NCBI GenBank assembly: GCA_022836615.1
Contig: MU405266.1
Coordinates: 124,001-188,000 of the forward strand
DNA: 64,000 bases
Direction: 5' to 3'
Source of the DNA: Annulohypoxylon bovei var. microspora
Lineage: Eukaryota; Ascomycota; Sordariomycetes; Xylariales; Hypoxylaceae
Shown in pieces: positions 61,136 through 64,000 of the stretch; positions within the stretch are counted from its first letter, which is position 1; the number at the start of each line of letters is the position of its first letter. The translations under genes and the position numbers were made by a program. Below the pieces are notes generated by a model. It was not told where the DNA came from and did not search any database. It worked only from the letters and a program-made list of their open reading frames with translations.

Positions 61136-62244
61136 CGGGACGTTACGCTAGCGAAATATCAAGCCAAGCTGGGAGCACAGCGATAGCTCAATAGGCTGTC
61201 TTGTGCTACGATTATAATGATTGAATTTCTAGACACAATCATTAGTTGGTTTCCTAAGCGAGACTTGTAAATCCGTCCCATCGAATGTTTGACTATTGCT
61301 TAGGTAGGTGATGGAAACTGGAAGTTGCATAAACAACAGGCGGACGCGGTACCCTAAATGCCTAGCGTATCATCCGGACTCATATCAAGCTTAAATAAGG
61401 ACAAACTTAAGTTTCATAGAGTTTACATGGCGAGGATGGTAACGATGGCAGTTATTCCGGAAAGAACGCGCTGGTTGTCGACGACAGACAATGAAATAGT
61501 CGGTATGACTTACTCGTCTTGAAGGACATTAGACTTGGATAGTATACCGGAGATATGTACTCGTAGAAGAAGATTGGAATTAGTACGGCCCAATTCTTCG
61601 CAGCAAAAATGTTGTGATGGAAGCAAAAGAGAGTAGGTAAAGTATAGCAAATTAGAAGCTCGTTACCGACCGATATTGTACGAAACAACGTGCAGAAGAA
61701 ACGTGCACTCCGAAAAGTGGTCCGTTCATTTACAAGTAAACCCTAGCTACCGTTGGGGAGGCAACGACCCGGAGCTCTAAGGTCCCATAATATTTCTTGG
61801 CTGTTACCTAAAACGGCAATAGTTAAACGTTCGTGCTCCGCAAGGGCTATGTAGTGGGCACCTGGCATCTGGCTGTGATTTTTAGCTCGTTATCGATAAG
61901 TCGCCTTTTCGATCGGGACTCACTCACTGACCTCGGAATGTCGGGAAATGGAATTAGGGTTACGTAAGATTCAAAATAGTAGCTGAAGTTACATAGGTAC
62001 CTACAGACATCCCACTTCCTTATTCGATTTCAGCTTCGTCGCCGGCTTCATGGAAAACAGATTTTGTTCCACAGGTATTAGGATATACATGGCCCGGTAG
62101 ATATGATTGTTGTGTCTTGAATATACAGATATCTTTACAAGCGAGGGTACCCACCGGCTCATCCATTCTTCTCGAATCTTATCGACAACACCACCGTAAC
62201 GAAGCCTACTTAAGTGTCTGCCTAGGCAGAGGAGAGAAGCCGAG
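61136..62244. promoter_or_regulatory. Divergent promoter region, Polo kinase / OPA3-like
   Basis: This is 1.1 kb between outward-facing starts. No supported ORF is present. It contains a TTAGGTAGGTGAT motif near 61301-61313 and ATAGGTACCTACA near 61993. Confidence 0.5.
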
Positions 62245-62970
62245 ATGGTAGCATTGCCATTGTTCAAGCTAGCCTCCCTCTTTCTAAGACATGTCTCGAA
62301 ATACGGCGCCGTATGACTCTTGCTTCTCCGGCAAATCCACCATCTTCAATAAAATGCTGACGACGATGATCAGAATCGAATCAAAGTACAAGCACATGAT
62401 CATCCACGCTTCCGCGTCTTCGCCGCCAAATATGGCCAATCGATACATCAATTGAATATGCGCTTATCGGTGGCGCTCCTCCGAGATCTCGAGGCGGAAA
62501 TAAGAGCCAAGGAGAAGGCCGAAGCACCTACGGTGAAAACAAAAGAGCAAATAGCAAAGGAAGAAGAGATCCGTGCCAAGCATGGTACCACCAGCCAGGA
62601 AAGCCGTGCTAAAAAGACATTGCCTTTAATAAGTGTCTGGAGAAGGAAGTTCAGACCTCTCCCAGAAGCTAAGGCGGTTGACCTATTTGCAGACGTGGTC
62701 GGCGATGGCTTCATCCTCCTGGTAGGCACCGTGTTGATTTTGTACGAGTATCACAGGTCATCTCAAAAACCGGACGCCAACCTAGAGAGGTTTAAAGAGC
62801 TCGACGCACGGTTTGAAGAACTTGATAAGAGAGAAAAGGAACTCGAAGAAGCCGAGAAGCGTCAACGAAGTAGAGTGTTAATACTCGAAGAAGCTTTGAG
62901 GGGGTTCAAAGACCCAAAAACTCAAAGGCCACTATTACCTCCAGCACCAACGACATCACCTCCTACCTAA
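62245..62970 (+). CDS. OPA3-like mitochondrial protein
   Basis: There are two exons (62245-62310 and 62374-62970) giving 220 aa. The start MVALPLFKLASLFLRHVSKY is a hydrophobic/basic targeting region. Reading across the intron gives GANRIKVQAHDHPRFRVFAA, then YGQSIHQLNMRLSVALLRDL, which is the OPA3 family signature. A membrane-type segment GDGFILLVGTVLILYEY lies near residues 129-145, followed by a charged coiled coil (RFEELDKREKELEEAEKRQR) and a proline-rich tail. OPA3 proteins sit in mitochondrial membranes; the human one is linked to optic atrophy and lipid/morphology control. The exact biochemical role is not known. Confidence 0.88.
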
Positions 62971-63722
62971 ATATAATGGGCGATCATCATGGAGTGCGGC
63001 TTGGTGTTTATGAAAATGACCAGAGAGTTCTTGTCGTACGGCTTCACGAATGTATAAAGCAACTGTATATATGTTTCAGGTCGGCGTTGATACATAGACT
63101 TGGCCAGGGGGGTTGTGCATCACCGCGAAATGCTTCGCGGAGCACGTGTGTTATATAATAGGAACCGCTCCTCCAATACGTACCGAATATAGGAAGGCCT
63201 CTCGTGTCTCTTCTCAGTTTCCTTGCTACTTATGATCCAACACTTCATCCTTCTTTGTCATCAACATACCTCGGTGACATGAAATATTTACGAGAATCAC
63301 ATGAAAGCCAACCTCATGTACATAGGCGTCAGATAATAGATTTCAACGGAAGGAACTAATTGACAGGTGTTTATCCATACCTACCTTCAGAAATCTAAAT
63401 TATTGGGCAAGTACGAAGGGTTTCAACTATTACTAACTATAACCTATCGAAAGGCTTACTTGGAGTTGTCCAACTTCATCATCTCGGGTAGAACCTCCTC
63501 GTTATGTTTTCATTTGATACATATAAAACCCAATCGGCAAAATCATCCGTCACTGCGTCCACGACTAACTCCTACGGAGCTCGGATTCAGTCCTTCGGCG
63601 GATTAGGTATTATAGGACGCGCTTAGTCTTACAACAAAAAGACTCGGAAAATGTCATATAATCCTTTGATTTGCTACTCCTTGCGTAAGCGCCCAGATTG
63701 GGCCTCCTTCGCCTCGGCGGCT
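62971..63722. other. Convergent spacer at the right edge
   Basis: This lies between the OPA3-like stop and the stop of the right-edge gene. It is AT-rich in the middle. An 80-codon ORF at 63367-63606 has no support. Confidence 0.5.
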
Positions 63723-64000
63723 CTACAAGGCAGCAGCATGAGATGGAAAGGTACAGTCATCGTAACGCTTGAGATACTCCGAAACCCATTCCAGCGCAGT
63801 GCTAAGCTAGGAAGTAGAGGCGAAGCTCGATACCCACGACGCGGCCCTTCCTATACCGCGTCCTGGCGGCCAATCTCAAAGGGTTCTACGTGCGATTTTC
63901 CTATCGCCATCAGATGTCGGTACAGACGACTGTCAAACCCGAATTCAACGGCTGTCTCACCTGAATGGAGGGCAGGATATTGTCATCGTATTTTTGCTCA
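63723..64000 (-). CDS. C-terminal end of an unidentified gene (cut by window edge)
   Basis: On the minus strand 63961-64000 reads EQKYDDNILPSIQ up to a CAG|GTGAGA donor. After an intron of 154 nt ending CTTCCTAG, 63723-63806 reads LSTALEWVSEYLKRYDDCTF plus PSHAAAL and a TAG stop. The join keeps phase, and both pieces have protein-like composition with an amphipathic helix. I do not recognise the family from 40 residues; the rest lies to the right of the window. Confidence 0.5.

Overview
The window is nuclear DNA of a filamentous ascomycete (Pezizomycotina; a Sordariomycete is likely, but the sequence alone does not prove it). The evidence is short GT-AG introns of about 50-220 nt with CTAAC/CTGAC-type branch sites, a class IV chitin synthase, fungal-only families (Atg33, Skt5/Chs4, the Vsb1-like SulP protein), mitochondrial presequences and a peroxisomal SKL tail. 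Gene density is about one per 3 kb. I saw no rRNA, tRNA, transposon or CRISPR array.

Layout. 0-7 kb: first codons of a secreted protein (-), Atg33-like (-), peroxisomal 2,4-dienoyl-CoA reductase (+), an AT-rich orphan ORF (-) and a putative GPI-anchored surface protein (-). 7.8-13.2 kb: a bifunctional pseudouridine-5'-phosphate glycosidase/PfkB kinase (+), UTP18 (+), and a small conserved 134-aa protein (-) whose intron has a GC donor. 14.9-18.2 kb: a large Sordariomycete-type protein of unknown function with a reading-frame problem near 17.1 kb. 19-27 kb: Hsp78 (-), EF-1beta (+), ADE17/ATIC (-) and GINS subunit Psf1 (+). 29.6-39.3 kb: a SulP/STAS/cNMP transporter-like protein (+), a p24 cargo receptor (-), ARF1 (+) and the mitochondrial glycine-cleavage T-protein (+). 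40.9-43 kb: a conserved WD40 protein (-). 46.1-56.3 kb: class IV chitin synthase (-) and its Skt5/Chs4 activator (+), divergent across a 4.1 kb spacer. 58-63 kb: Polo-like kinase (-) and an OPA3-like mitochondrial protein (+). The right edge holds the last two exons of an unidentified gene (-).

How the genes relate. Most are housekeeping genes. Two head-to-head pairs join genes of one process: chitin synthase with its activator, and a p24 receptor with ARF1 (COPI traffic). Psf1 and ATIC share a divergent promoter with an MluI-type box on the Psf1 side, and Hsp78 and EF-1beta share one with a heat-shock-like element. The exon models were built by hand; every complete multi-exon gene was checked for phase and total length. 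No gene looks like a clearly new defence or mobile system. The best leads are the orphan ORF at 4.65-5.13 kb, the unknown gene at 14.9-18.2 kb, the GC-AG intron gene, the stop-free 54-nt intron in the chitin synthase, and the conserved nucleotide-binding pocket on the SulP protein.
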